A stretch of 64,000 nucleotides of DNA. Source: an uncultured Altererythrobacter sp. (GTDB lineage Bacteria; Pseudomonadota; Alphaproteobacteria; Sphingomonadales; Sphingomonadaceae). A model generated the notes under the pieces. It was not told the origin of the DNA. It did not search any database and saw only the letters and a list, made by a program, of their open reading frames with translations. Below are positions 9,125 through 18,155 of the stretch, piece after piece. The stretch is from assembly GCA_913055875.1 (NCBI GenBank), contig CAJXJY010000001.1, positions 124,001 to 188,000 on the forward strand, given 5' to 3'. Every line of letters starts with the position of its first letter. Position 1 is the first letter of the stretch. A program made the translations under genes and the position numbers.

Positions 9125-9603
9125 TACACGGCAGCCTTGTTCTTGCGGTTCATGGAAGCAACGTCGAGCACGGCGGGGTTCTGACCCTCATGCGGATGCT
9201 CGGTGCCGGCATAGAGATGGAGCGCCTTCATCTGCGCGCGGCCGAGCGGCCCGCGCGGAATCATCCGCTCGACCGCCTTTTCGAGCACGCGCTCGGGGAA
9301 GCGGCCTTCGAGCACCTTGGCGGGGGTCGTTTCCTTGATCCCGCCCGGGTGGCCGGTGTGCTTGTAATAGACCTTGTCGGTCATCTTGCGCCCGGTGAAC
9401 TTCACCTTGCCGGCGTTGACGACCACGACATGGTCGCCGCAATCGACATGCGGGGTGTAGCTCGGCTTGTGCTTGCCGCGCAGGATATTGGCGATGATCG
9501 CCGCGACACGGCCGACGACGAGACCCTCGGCGTCGATGATGTGCCACTGTTTTTCGACCTCGGCCGGCTTGATCGACCGGGTGCTCTTGTGGAGCGCCTT
9601 CAT
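9124..9603 (-). CDS. rplM: 50S ribosomal protein L13
   Basis: A 159-residue L13 with the family signatures [15 protein letters not shown] near the N-terminus and [19 protein letters not shown] in the middle. It is an early assembly protein of the large subunit. It is the first gene of the rplM-rpsI operon, overlapping rpsI by 1 bp. The upstream 146 bp hold no gene and should contain the promoter. Confidence 0.97.
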   Translation of the reverse strand: MKALHKSTRSIKPAEVEKQWHIIDAEGLVVGRVAAIIANILRGKHKPSYTPHVDCGDHVVVVNAGKVKFTGRKMTDKVYYKHTGHPGGIKETTPAKVLEGRFPERVLEKAVERMIPRGPLGRAQMKALHLYAGTEHPHEGQNPAVLDVASMNRKNKAAV

Positions 9604-9749
9604 GGCTGGGTTTCCTTGAACTGTCTGGCACGCGAATCCGGCAGGTCCGTGTCCGCGAGAAGGCGCGCATTTGTCGATTCATCCGCCGAAAGTCAAGCTT
9701 TCCCGCGCGTCTCGACGGAGGTATAATAATACCGTGGCGATCGACGAGG

Positions 9750-10481
9750 TCAGGGTTCCGGCTCTTCGGCCAGCCTGAACCGCTCCTCCGAAAGCCGCGA
9801 ACTGCCGCCCGCCCGGGTTTCGATCTGCCGTTCGAGCCACAGCAGCAGGCCGGTATCGCCGCTGCGTGCGGCGTCGATGCGGATTTCGATTTCGCCGGGA
9901 GGCTCGCCCGGCAATTCGATCGCGCGCCGGATTACGGCCTGTTCCCGGTCGGGGCTGAACAGCGAGCGCGGCCAGTGGCTCAGCACCGATTGCGAGAACT
10001 GCAGCAGCGAGGCGAGAAAGCGCTGGCCCGCCCGCTTGTCCGCCTCGGTCTCGTCCGACACGGCGATCCGTTGCCTGGCCCGCTCGATCGCCCGGTCGAC
10101 CAGCTCGTCTTCCCGTCCGGCTGCGATCCCGACGATTGCGCCATGGGTGTCGAGCGTAAGCGGGAACATCGCTTCGTCGCTGCGCGACTGCTCCATCCGG
10201 GCGAGCGCTTCGAGCCCCGCGGGCGCAGCGACGTTAACATCGACTTGCTCGCCCTCGACCCGGAAGCCGCGCCCGAGCGCGACGAACCGGATCCGCCACG
10301 AGCGCTCCACCACGATCTGCTTGCCGTCGAACAGGTGGCGCACGAGCGTCCGGGTGAGACGCATCGGGGTTTTCGGCGGCGCAAAGAGCGGCGCCTGCGC
10401 CGAGGCACCCTGCGACCGCATTGCCGTCGCCAGGACCGGAGCCGCGGCCAGCGCGGCGAGGAATTCGCGCCGGGCCTTCAC
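9750..10481 (-). CDS. Exported protein of unknown function
   Basis: A 243-residue protein from a GTG start whose codon overlaps the cutA stop (GTGA). The N-terminus (MKARREFLAALAAAPVLATA) looks like a signal sequence, Tat-like but with an incomplete twin-arginine motif. The rest is a charged soluble domain with no recognised motif. It is the last gene of the ctaA-cutA-hypothetical set, all overlapping by 4 bp. Confidence 0.7.
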   Translation of the reverse strand: MKARREFLAALAAAPVLATAMRSQGASAQAPLFAPPKTPMRLTRTLVRHLFDGKQIVVERSWRIRFVALGRGFRVEGEQVDVNVAAPAGLEALARMEQSRSDEAMFPLTLDTHGAIVGIAAGREDELVDRAIERARQRIAVSDETEADKRAGQRFLASLLQFSQSVLSHWPRSLFSPDREQAVIRRAIELPGEPPGEIEIRIDAARSGDTGLLLWLERQIETRAGGSSRLSEERFRLAEEPEP

Positions 10482-10804
10482 GCCGATTCATCCTTCTCGG
10501 TGAGGTTTCCGAGCCATGCAGCGGTCGCGTTGCCCGGCATTTCGCAGCGCCACCCCATCACGGCCGGAGTGTCGTAGGGATGCAGCGCCTCGATCCGTGC
10601 GACGGCCTCGGCAAGCCGGTCCGCGTGGGTCTTGAACAGCACGCCGCATTCGCTTCCGCTGCCCCGCTCGCCGTCCCATTCGAACAGCGAGTGCACGCCC
10701 TCGACCATATTGGCGCAGGCGATCAGGTTTTCGTCGAGCAGCTTCGCGGCTGCCTGCTCGGCTGCGGCGCGGTCGGGGAACGGGCACCAGATCAGCGCGC
10801 TCAT
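10478..10804 (-). CDS. cutA: Divalent-cation tolerance protein CutA
   Basis: A 108-residue protein with the CutA1 fold signature: CPFPDRAAAEQAAAKLLDE, then LIACANMVEGVHSLFEWDG, a VLFKT strand and HPYDTPAVMGW near residue 75. Members form trimers and are linked to metal tolerance, though the mechanism is debated. It overlaps ctaA upstream and the exported protein downstream by 4 bp each. Confidence 0.93.
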   Translation of the reverse strand: MSALIWCPFPDRAAAEQAAAKLLDENLIACANMVEGVHSLFEWDGERGSGSECGVLFKTHADRLAEAVARIEALHPYDTPAVMGWRCEMPGNATAAWLGNLTEKDESA

Positions 10805-11865
10805 GCCCGCCTCCCCGCGACATGCATGCCCCACGCGGTCGCGGCCACGAGCAGCGCGCCGACGGCCTGGTGCGCCACCGCAACCCACAGCTCGACCCCG
10901 GTCCACACGGTGGCGATTCCTAGCAGGATCTGCGTGCCGAACGCGATGTGGATCGAGATCGAGGCCCTGCGGTCGGTCCGCTTCGCGCGCCGCGCCAGCA
11001 CGATCAGCGCGGCAACCGCGATCCACGCCCACCAGCGGTGCAGGAAATGGACCAGGAACGGATCGTGCGCAGCCCCCCACAACACGCCGCGCGCCGCATC
11101 GAATTCGGGCACGAAGCGGCCCTGCATCAATGGCCATGTGTCGGATACCAGCCCGGCATTCAGTCCTGCGACCCATGCGCCGAGCAGCAGCTGGACGAAC
11201 AGCACGACGGCAACGAGCGTCGCCAGACCTGTGAGCCGCGCCGATCGTGCCGCCGGGTCGCGTGCGAGCTGCCGCAGGTCTAGCGCGGTCCAGAGGAGTC
11301 CACCGAGCGTGAACAGCGCGGTGAGCAGGTGGATCGAGAGCCAGAAATGGCTGACGTCGGTCATCGTGCCCGACAGCCCCGAGCGGACCATGAACCAGCC
11401 GAATGCGCCCTGCAGCCCGCCGAGCGCGAAGAGCGCCAGCAGCCGCCATTTGTATCCGGCAGGGATGGCACCGCGCAGCCAGTACCACGCCAGCGGCAGC
11501 GCGAAGGCCAGCCCGATCACCCGCCCGAGCAGGCGGTGGAACCATTCCCAGAAGTAGATGAACCTGAAATCCGCCAAGGTCATGCCCGCCGGACCGCTCT
11601 CGTAGCGATATTCGGGGCTTGCCCGGTACCGCGCGAACTCTTCCTGCCACTGTGCGTCTGACAACGGCGGCAGCGCGCCCGTGACCGGCTTCCATTCGGT
11701 GATCGACAGGCCCGATTCGGTCAGCCGCGTGATCCCGCCGACGATCACCATCGCCAGCACCAGCAGCGCGACGCCGAACAGCCAGCGCGCCAGCGCCGCG
11801 GGGCGTCCGCGCGCACTGCGCGGCGCCTGGTCCTCGCGGGTCAGTACCTTGGTTTGTCCGTCCAT
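10801..11865 (-). CDS. ctaA: Haem A synthase (COX15/CtaA)
   Basis: A 354-residue polytopic membrane protein that converts haem O to haem A for cytochrome oxidase. It shows about eight hydrophobic segments and the type 2 CtaA signatures: GGITRLTESGLSITEWKPVT near residue 44, FIYFWEWFHRLLGRVIG near 103 with a haem-ligand histidine, and HFLHRWWAW in the second half. It heads a three-gene minus-strand operon and is divergent from merC. Confidence 0.95.
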   Translation of the reverse strand: MDGQTKVLTREDQAPRSARGRPAALARWLFGVALLVLAMVIVGGITRLTESGLSITEWKPVTGALPPLSDAQWQEEFARYRASPEYRYESGPAGMTLADFRFIYFWEWFHRLLGRVIGLAFALPLAWYWLRGAIPAGYKWRLLALFALGGLQGAFGWFMVRSGLSGTMTDVSHFWLSIHLLTALFTLGGLLWTALDLRQLARDPAARSARLTGLATLVAVVLFVQLLLGAWVAGLNAGLVSDTWPLMQGRFVPEFDAARGVLWGAAHDPFLVHFLHRWWAWIAVAALIVLARRAKRTDRRASISIHIAFGTQILLGIATVWTGVELWVAVAHQAVGALLVAATAWGMHVAGRRA

Positions 11866-11960
11866 TCAGCGCCTTCCTGCGGTCCAGCCGCGCCGAGCGC
11901 AAGGCAGAAATCATCCGCGAAGACCCTTTGCCACTTGCGAAACGATACATTATCACATAC

Positions 11961-12344
11961 ATGGGCTTCACAGTGAGCAAGGCCTATCTCTCGATTCGCG
12001 AGCGGTTCGATCGCGCCGGCGTGGTGTTGTCCGGGCTGTGCGCGGCGCATTGCCTCGCGAGCATTGTCATCCTGAGCGCGTTCGGCTTCGGGGGCGATTT
12101 CCTGCTCTCGCCGGCGATCCACAAATGGGGTCTGGCGCTCGCGCTGATCGTCGCTGCGGTCGCGATCGGCTGGGGCGCGATCCAGCATCGCCGCGCCGCG
12201 CCCTTCGTGATCGCGATGACGGGCCTGAGCTTCATGGGCGGCGCGCTCGCTCTGCCGCACGGCGTGCACGAATCGATCCTGACCATGATAGGCGTGGCGA
12301 TGGTCTCGCTCGGCCACGTCCTGAACCTGCGCTGCTCGCACTGA
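11961..12344 (+). CDS. MerC domain-containing membrane protein
   Basis: A 127-residue protein with four hydrophobic segments and the MerC-like motif [11 protein letters not shown] (a Cys-Ala-Ala-His-Cys in the first membrane segment), plus a C-terminal LNLRCSH. MerC proteins import mercuric ion; family members in alphaproteobacteria are also found in zinc regulons, so the metal is uncertain. Translation starts at 11961. The 95 bp divergent spacer contains an AT-rich stretch (11937-11957, ACGATACATTATCACATAC) that weakly resembles a Zur/Fur-type operator; this is tentative. Confidence 0.85.
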   Translation: MGFTVSKAYLSIRERFDRAGVVLSGLCAAHCLASIVILSAFGFGGDFLLSPAIHKWGLALALIVAAVAIGWGAIQHRRAAPFVIAMTGLSFMGGALALPHGVHESILTMIGVAMVSLGHVLNLRCSH

Positions 12345-12384
12345 GACTTGTACTGCGCCGCGCGCGCGCTATCTCGCACCCGAG

Positions 12385-13374
12385 ATGAGCATTTCGATTA
12401 CCGTCAACGGCGAGACACGCCGCACCTCCTCCCCCACCATCGCTGCACTGGCTGAAGAGCTTGAGCTCGACCCGGCCAAGGTCGCGGTCGAGCGCAACGG
12501 CGAAATCGTGCCGCGTTCGACGCTGGGCGAAGCCGCGCTGGCGGAGGGCGACATGCTCGAGATCGTCCACTTCGTCGGCGGGGGGCAGGACGCGGGTGAC
12601 GAGAGCGACGACAGCTGGTCCGTTGCCGGCCGGACGTTCCGGTCGCGCCTGATCGTCGGCACCGGCAAGTACAAGGACTTCGAACAGAACGCCGCGGCGG
12701 TCGAGGCGAGCGGTGCGGAGATCGTCACCGTCGCGGTCCGGCGGGTCAATGTCAGCGATCCCAAGGCACCGATGCTCACGGATCACATCGACCCGAAGAA
12801 GATCACCTACCTTCCCAACACCGCGGGCTGCTTCACCGCCGAGGAGGCGATCCGCACGCTGCGGCTGGCGCGCGAGGCGGGCGGCTGGGATCTGGTCAAG
12901 CTCGAAGTGCTCGGCGAAGCGCGCACCCTCTATCCCGATATGCGCGAGACGCTCCGCGCGACCGAGACGCTGGCGAGCGAGGGCTTCCACCCGATGGTCT
13001 ATTGTGTCGACGATCCGATCGCGGCGAAGCAGCTCGAGGATGCCGGCGCGGTCGCGGTGATGCCGCTCGGCGCCCCGATCGGTTCGGGGCTCGGCATCCA
13101 GAACCGCGTCACCATCCGCCTGATCGTCGAAGGCGCGAACGTGCCGGTGCTGGTCGATGCCGGGGTCGGCACGGCGAGCGATGCCGCGGTCGGCATGGAG
13201 CTTGGCTGCGACGGCATCCTGATGAACACCGCGATCGCCGAGGCGAAGGATCCGATCCGCATGGCACGCGCGATGAAGCTGGCGGTCGAGGGGGGCCGCG
13301 AAGCCTATCTCGCGGGCCGGATGGCGACGCGCAAATACGCCGATCCCTCAAGCCCGCTTGCGGGTCTGATCTAA
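12385..13374 (+). CDS. thiG: Fused sulfur carrier ThiS - thiazole synthase ThiG
   Basis: A 329-residue single chain. Residues 1-67 are ThiS ([10 protein letters not shown] to [10 protein letters not shown]); from about 78 on it is ThiG ([17 protein letters not shown]), with the Schiff-base Lys at about 172 in DLVKLEVLG and [13 protein letters not shown] near 232. ThiG makes the thiazole phosphate of thiamine using sulfur from ThiS. In the free carrier the C-terminal Gly-Gly is thiocarboxylated; here GGG at 66-68 continues into a [10 protein letters not shown] linker. It lies 40 bp after merC. Confidence 0.93.
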   Translation: MSISITVNGETRRTSSPTIAALAEELELDPAKVAVERNGEIVPRSTLGEAALAEGDMLEIVHFVGGGQDAGDESDDSWSVAGRTFRSRLIVGTGKYKDFEQNAAAVEASGAEIVTVAVRRVNVSDPKAPMLTDHIDPKKITYLPNTAGCFTAEEAIRTLRLAREAGGWDLVKLEVLGEARTLYPDMRETLRATETLASEGFHPMVYCVDDPIAAKQLEDAGAVAVMPLGAPIGSGLGIQNRVTIRLIVEGANVPVLVDAGVGTASDAAVGMELGCDGILMNTAIAEAKDPIRMARAMKLAVEGGREAYLAGRMATRKYADPSSPLAGLI

Positions 13375-13442
13375 CGATTGGCTCGTCCGCTGGCCGGACT
13401 TATCCGATCGGCGCTGATTCCGCGCGTTCCGGCGCATCCTTC

Positions 13443-13467
13443 GGAACGGACGTGCCACTAACCCGTT
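13443..13467 (+). promoter_or_regulatory. Probable general stress (EcfG-type) promoter of csbD
   Basis: GGAAC at 13443-13447 and CGTT at 13464-13467 with a 16 bp spacer match the alphaproteobacterial EcfG sigma consensus. It is about 80 bp upstream of the csbD start, a stress-protein family gene. Confidence 0.65.
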
Positions 13468-13549
13468 GATTTCCCGAGCCGCTCTTCCTGCGGCTTGCCA
13501 CGGTCGGTTCCCTCCCGGCCGCTCGGCCAACACATGCAGGAGACAAAAG

Positions 13550-13720
13550 ATGGGCGAACTGAAAGACAAGAGCAAAGGCATCGCGAACGAAATTGCCGGC
13601 AATGTGAAGCAGGCCTCCAACGACCCCGAAACGCGCGCCGAAGGCAAGGCACAGGAGAAGAAGGGCGAAGCCCAGAACCTCAAGGGCGAAGTGGAAGGCG
13701 CGCTCGGCGACAAGGTCTGA
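13550..13720 (+). CDS. CsbD family stress protein
   Basis: A 56-residue, highly charged, glutamate- and lysine-rich protein with the CsbD pattern (KDKSKGIANEIAGNVKQA, then KAQEKKGEAQNLKGEVEGAL). The family is part of general stress regulons in many bacteria; its molecular role is unknown. An AGGAG lies 8 bp before the ATG. It is a stand-alone gene with its own predicted stress promoter and a terminator 25 bp after the stop. Confidence 0.92.
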   Translation: MGELKDKSKGIANEIAGNVKQASNDPETRAEGKAQEKKGEAQNLKGEVEGALGDKV

Positions 13721-13744
13721 CCGGACCTTCCCGGATTACGAAAA

Positions 13745-13771
13745 GGGCTGCGGGAAACCGCGGCCCTTTTT
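13745..13771 (+). terminator. Rho-independent terminator after csbD
   Basis: GGGCTGCGG / CCGCGGCCC stem (one G-T pair) with a GAAA loop, followed by five T residues. Confidence 0.9.
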
Positions 13772-13866
13772 GCATCCGGCCCGGCTTTGTCTTGCGGGTG
13801 CGGCAGCGCTTACCGGGTGTTAACCATATTGGGCGACAACGTCCCTGCAACAGGGAACACATCGCC

Positions 13867-14394
13867 ATGCCGACCACGGGTACCGCATCGCTGACCATCG
13901 CCGAGATGCGCGAGTTTGCCAGCTTCACCGCCGGCGAGCAGCGCTATATCAAGCGCAGCCTCGATATCGGGCTCGGCCGGCAGGACGCGTTCAAGCTGTG
14001 GGCGCGCGACGCGGCGGAGAACGCCGCGATCCGCAGCCAGTATGTCGCCTACCAGGAACTCAAGGTGCTGCGCCGGAGCATTCCGTGCGAGACCGGGTTC
14101 GAGAATATCGAGCACTTTATCGGCAAGCTGACCCGCGTCGCCGCGTTCGACTTGGCGCAGGAGCGGATCGACAGCTTCTCCGCCTTCCGCTTCCTCTACG
14201 AGCGGCTGCTCGGCGCCGAAGCGCGCCCGTGGCTGCCGAGCGCCTTCTGCGCTGCCAGCGGCCTCCCGCAGATCCGCCCGAGCCGGCGCAAGATGCTGCT
14301 CCAGTCGCTCAGCGAGGCTGCAGCGACGGCACCGGGCTGGTCCGACCGCGCGCCGAGTTTCTATCCGGAGTTCGTGGAGAAGGAAGCGGCGTAA
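13867..14394 (+). CDS. Hypothetical protein
   Basis: A 175-residue soluble protein without signal peptide or membrane segment. It begins TIAEMREFASFTAGEQRYIK and contains several predicted helices and two or three cysteines. I recognise no family. The start is the ATG at 13867, after a GGAAC-containing leader. Its stop is followed within 3 bp by repeat A2. Confidence 0.65.
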   Translation: MPTTGTASLTIAEMREFASFTAGEQRYIKRSLDIGLGRQDAFKLWARDAAENAAIRSQYVAYQELKVLRRSIPCETGFENIEHFIGKLTRVAAFDLAQERIDSFSAFRFLYERLLGAEARPWLPSAFCAASGLPQIRPSRRKMLLQSLSEAAATAPGWSDRAPSFYPEFVEKEAA

Positions 14395-14396
14395 TT

Positions 14397-14520
14397 TGTT
14401 TGGCCTCAAACGCCGGCGGGGCCATCCGGCCCCTTAGGCTTCCGCGCAAACCGCGCGTCGGGCGGTCGCCCTCTGGCTGCCGCGACCAAGGCTTGCGCCC
14501 CACCAAAAGAGCCGGAACCG
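14397..14520. repeat. Repeat family A, copy 2 (short form)
   Basis: About 125 bp that matches the 43936-44060 end of copy 3 in the same orientation: TTTGTTTGGCCTCAA, CGCC, a CGG-rich hairpin, CCTTAGGCTTCCG, then GGTCGC and TCTGGCTGCCGCGACCA. The other half of the full element is missing. It fills the gap between two convergent genes. Confidence 0.75.
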
Positions 14521-14528
14521 TCGGTTCA

Positions 14529-16334
14529 CTACCCCCGATACAACCCGTCCAGCCGCTCCTGATACCGCTCGCGGATCTTGTGGCGGCGGATTTTCATCGA
14601 CGGGGTCATTTCCTCGTTCTCGATGGTAAAGGGCTCGTCGGCGAAGGCGAACTGGCGGACCTTTTCGATCACCGACAAATCGGTGTTGACGCGGTCGACC
14701 GCGGCGCGCACCGCGCTCCGGAATTCGGGCAATTGCTGCAGTTCGGCGAGGTCGAACTTTTTGCCCTGCTCCTTGGCCCATTCGAGCGCCCATTCGGCGT
14801 CGGGCACGATCAGCCCGACGACATAGGGCCGCTTGTCGCCGCTCACCATTGCCTGCGCGATTTCGTGCTGCAGCGTCAGCATGCCCTCGATCTTCTGCGG
14901 CGCGACATTGTCACCCTTGTCGTTGACGATCATGTCCTTCTTGCGGTCGGTGATCTTGATCCGGCCCTTGGCGTCGAGATGGCCGATATCGCCGGTATGC
15001 AGCCAGCCGTCTTTCAGCGTCCTCTGCGTTTCGGCCTCGTTCTGCCAGTAGCCGTGCATCACCAGCTCGCCGCGGCACAGGATTTCGCCGTCCTCGGCGA
15101 TCCTGATCTCGACCCCTTGCATCGGCGGGCCGACCGTGTCCATCGCGATCCCCGCGCTCGGGCGGTTGCAGCTGATGACCGGGCCGGCCTCGGTCTGGCC
15201 GTAGCCCTGCAGCATGGTCAGTCCCATCGATTCGAAGAAGATGCCGACATCGGGATTGAGCGGCGCGCCGCCCGAGACCATCGCCTTGATCCGTCCGCCG
15301 AAGCGCTGGCGGATCTTCGGCCGCAGCAGTTTCTCGAGCACCAGGTTGATCGTCTTGTCGCCGAGCCGGTAGCGCCCTTCCATCTTGCGCTGGCCGAGAT
15401 TGAGCGCGCGGTCCATCAGCATCTGCGCCGCGCCGCCCTGCTTCTCGACCTGCTTCATGATCCGCGTGCGCAGCACTTCGAACAGGCGCGGGACGACCAC
15501 CATGATCGTCGGGCGCGTTTCCTCGATATTGCTCGCCAGCTTTTCCAGCCCCTCGGCGTAGTAGATCTGCGCGCCGACGCCGATCGGCAGGAATTGCCCG
15601 CCGGTATGCTCATAGGCGTGGCTCAGCGGAAGGAAGGAGAGGAAGCGCTCGTCCTCCGCAATCCCGAAATCGTTGACCAGGATTTCGGCCGCGCCCTTGA
15701 CGTTGCACAGGATCGCACCGTGATGCTGCAGCACGCCGCGTGGCGCGCCGCCGGTGCCGCTGGTGTAGATGATGCAGGCGGTGCGGTCGCGCCGGATCTC
15801 GGCGATCCGCTCCTCGACCGCCATGCGCGCCTCGGCGGCATCGCCTTCGATCATGCCTTCCCAGCCGTGGCAGGCGAGATTGCCGCCCTGGTAACCGCGC
15901 ACCGTGTCGATCGGGACGATATGCTCGACGATGCCGGTGCGGAATATCGCCGGGATCAGCGGCTGGGCGAGCTTGTCGGTCGACACGATCACCGCCTTGG
16001 CGCCCGAATTGTCGAGGATATGGACGTGATCGCGCTCGGTATTGGTGATGTAGGCGGGCACGGTGATGCAGCCCGCCGCCATGATCGCGAGATCGGAGAT
16101 GCACCATTCGGGGCGGTTTTCGGAGACCAGCACCACCCGGTCGCCGTCTTCCAGGCCGAGCCTGCGCAGGCTCTCGGCGAGCAGGCAGACGCGCTCGGCC
16201 GCCTCGCGCCAGCTGATCGTCTGCCATTCGCCGTCGCGCTTGGCGGCGAGGAACGGCTTGTCGCCGCCCTCGTCGGCGCGCTTCAGGAAAAGTTCGACGA
16301 GATTGTTGGCCGAATCGAGGTCGGAAAGCTGCAC
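14529..16334 (-). CDS. Long-chain acyl-CoA synthetase (AMP-binding family)
   Basis: A 601-residue adenylate-forming enzyme activating fatty acids to acyl-CoA. Motifs include IIYTSGTGGAPRGV (ATP/AMP signature, with Gly-Gly in place of the usual Thr-Gly), GYGQTEAGPVISCN, GWLHTGDIGHLD and DRKKDMIVNDKGDNVAP. The start is a GTG at 16334, 13 bp after a GGAG; the open frame extends further upstream but without family sequence. The C-terminus resembles FadD15-like ligases. It is the last gene of a minus-strand run with ggt and pyrD. Confidence 0.92.
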   Translation of the reverse strand: MQLSDLDSANNLVELFLKRADEGGDKPFLAAKRDGEWQTISWREAAERVCLLAESLRRLGLEDGDRVVLVSENRPEWCISDLAIMAAGCITVPAYITNTERDHVHILDNSGAKAVIVSTDKLAQPLIPAIFRTGIVEHIVPIDTVRGYQGGNLACHGWEGMIEGDAAEARMAVEERIAEIRRDRTACIIYTSGTGGAPRGVLQHHGAILCNVKGAAEILVNDFGIAEDERFLSFLPLSHAYEHTGGQFLPIGVGAQIYYAEGLEKLASNIEETRPTIMVVVPRLFEVLRTRIMKQVEKQGGAAQMLMDRALNLGQRKMEGRYRLGDKTINLVLEKLLRPKIRQRFGGRIKAMVSGGAPLNPDVGIFFESMGLTMLQGYGQTEAGPVISCNRPSAGIAMDTVGPPMQGVEIRIAEDGEILCRGELVMHGYWQNEAETQRTLKDGWLHTGDIGHLDAKGRIKITDRKKDMIVNDKGDNVAPQKIEGMLTLQHEIAQAMVSGDKRPYVVGLIVPDAEWALEWAKEQGKKFDLAELQQLPEFRSAVRAAVDRVNTDLSVIEKVRQFAFADEPFTIENEEMTPSMKIRRHKIRERYQERLDGLYRG

Positions 16335-16427
16335 GTGCTGTCGCTCCTGCTCCCAGATGCGGTTTCGCCTGAAACCGCCCAGCGCTCTAGGCCCCCGTCG
16401 CCGTAGCGGCAAGCCCGGCGCGCCCGC

Positions 16428-18146
16428 TCACGGCAGTTCCAGCAGTCCTTCGAGCCGTGGATCGCGCGCGCTTTCCCAGCCATCTCCCCGGCGCAGCACC
16501 GCTCCGGCCTTTACCGGCGCGGCGCGCGCGGTGATTTGCGTATGGCCCAGCGCCTGGAGCTGCGGGATCGCGCTTTCCAGCCAGGTGCTCTCTTCCACCA
16601 GCACCATGTCGCCATAGGCCATGACGAAGGGCAGGCCGAGCGCGGTTTCGGCGTCGAGGCCGAAATCGATCACTCCGATGATGCTGCGCGCGGTCTGCAC
16701 CGGGATCGTCTGACCGCCGGCCGCGCCGACCACCAGCAGCGGGCGCCCCTGCGGATCGTAGACCACCATCGGCGACATCGAGCTGCGCGGACGCTTGCCG
16801 CCTTCGACGCGGTTGGCGACCAGCCTGCCGTCGACCTCGGGCGCGCGGCTGAAATCGGTCAGCTCGTTGTTGAGGAAGTAGCCGCTCGTCATCAGCCCCG
16901 ATCCGAACGCGCTTTCGATGGTCGAGGTGTAACTGACCATCGTTTCGTCGCGATCGACCACCGCGAAATGCGAAGTGCCCTTCTCCTCGGGCTCGTCGCC
17001 GTCGGCAAGCGCGTTCGAGGCGCCGTCGGGCACGCCCGCCGCCACCGTCGCGAGCGAGGTGTCGGGATCGATCAGCGCGCTGCGCCGCGCGAGATAGGCC
17101 GGATCGAGCAGGCCGGCGACGGGTACCGGCACGAAATCGGCGTCGGCGAGATACAGCTCGCGGTCGGCATAGGCGAGCCGCTGCGATTCGAGGAACAGGT
17201 GCCAGGCGACCAGGTTCTCCGCCCCCAGTGCGGCGAGGTCGAACCGCTCGAGCTGGCCGAGGATCTGCAGCACCGCGGTGCCGCCCGAAGTCGGCGGGCC
17301 CATGCCGCAGATGCGGTGCTCGCGATAGGTGCCGCAGACCGGGTCGCGCAGCTTGGCCTCGTAGCCGTGGATATCGGCCACCGTCATCGCGCCCTCGCGC
17401 GGGGTGGCGGCGGCGACGGTGCCGGCGATCTGTTCGGCATTGACGCCGTGATAGAACGCGGTCGGGCCGGCCGCCGCTACCACTTCGAGTATCTGCGCCA
17501 GCTGCTCGTTGACCACCAGCGCGCCGGTCTCGCGCGGATTGCCGTCGGGATCGAAATACAGCGCCTTGCCGCTTTCGCTCCACCCCGCGCGATCGCTGCG
17601 CGAAGCGAGCGAACCGTTGAGCCGCGGATTGATCCGGAAGCCTTCGCGCGCGAGCGCGATCGCCGGTTGGAACAGCTCGGCCCATTCGAGCCTGCCGTGT
17701 TCGGCATGCGCCCTGGCGGCGAGCGCGATATTGCCCGGCACGCCGACGCTGAGGCCGCTCATCACCGATTCGGAGAAGGGCGGAAGCGACCCGTCCTCGG
17801 CGAGGAACCAGTCGGGCGATGCGCCCGCCGGGGCGGTTTCGCGGCCGTCATAGGTCACGACCGCACCCTCTGCCGTGCCGCGCACGAGGAAGCCGCCGCC
17901 GCCGATTCCGCTGCTCTGCGGCTCGACCACGGTCAGCGCCAGCATCACCGCGATCGCCGCGTCGGTCGCATTGCCGCCCCGGCGCAGCATCGCCATGCCC
18001 GCTTCTTCCGCGCGCGGATCGGCGGCGCTGACCTCGCCGACATAGGCCGGTTCGGCTGCGACAGGCGCCGACGGGGGAACGGAGTGAGTGGCACACCCGG
18101 CAACGAGGACGGCACCGGCACAGGCTGCGAAAAGACGGTTAGGCAT
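16428..18146 (-). CDS. ggt: Gamma-glutamyltransferase, predicted lipoprotein
   Basis: A 572-residue enzyme of the Ntn-hydrolase fold that cleaves gamma-glutamyl bonds, for example in glutathione, in the periplasm. The N-terminus has a lipobox-like LVAGC near residue 18. Large-subunit motifs include GGNATDAAIAVMLALTVVEP and GGGGFLVR. The autoprocessing nucleophile is the Thr in EEKGTSHFAVVD near residue 390, followed by the small subunit with RPRSSMSPMVV. It ends 9 bp before the reading frame of pyrD begins on the same strand, suggesting one operon. Confidence 0.94.
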   Translation of the reverse strand: MPNRLFAACAGAVLVAGCATHSVPPSAPVAAEPAYVGEVSAADPRAEEAGMAMLRRGGNATDAAIAVMLALTVVEPQSSGIGGGGFLVRGTAEGAVVTYDGRETAPAGASPDWFLAEDGSLPPFSESVMSGLSVGVPGNIALAARAHAEHGRLEWAELFQPAIALAREGFRINPRLNGSLASRSDRAGWSESGKALYFDPDGNPRETGALVVNEQLAQILEVVAAAGPTAFYHGVNAEQIAGTVAAATPREGAMTVADIHGYEAKLRDPVCGTYREHRICGMGPPTSGGTAVLQILGQLERFDLAALGAENLVAWHLFLESQRLAYADRELYLADADFVPVPVAGLLDPAYLARRSALIDPDTSLATVAAGVPDGASNALADGDEPEEKGTSHFAVVDRDETMVSYTSTIESAFGSGLMTSGYFLNNELTDFSRAPEVDGRLVANRVEGGKRPRSSMSPMVVYDPQGRPLLVVGAAGGQTIPVQTARSIIGVIDFGLDAETALGLPFVMAYGDMVLVEESTWLESAIPQLQALGHTQITARAAPVKAGAVLRRGDGWESARDPRLEGLLELP

Positions 18147-18155
18147 GGTGCGACG

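Noticed and set aside
13998-16406. About 800-codon open frame antisense to the acyl-CoA ligase
   Set aside because: It runs through a gene, a repeat and an intergenic gap in a different frame and has arginine/histidine-rich composition typical of shadow frames.
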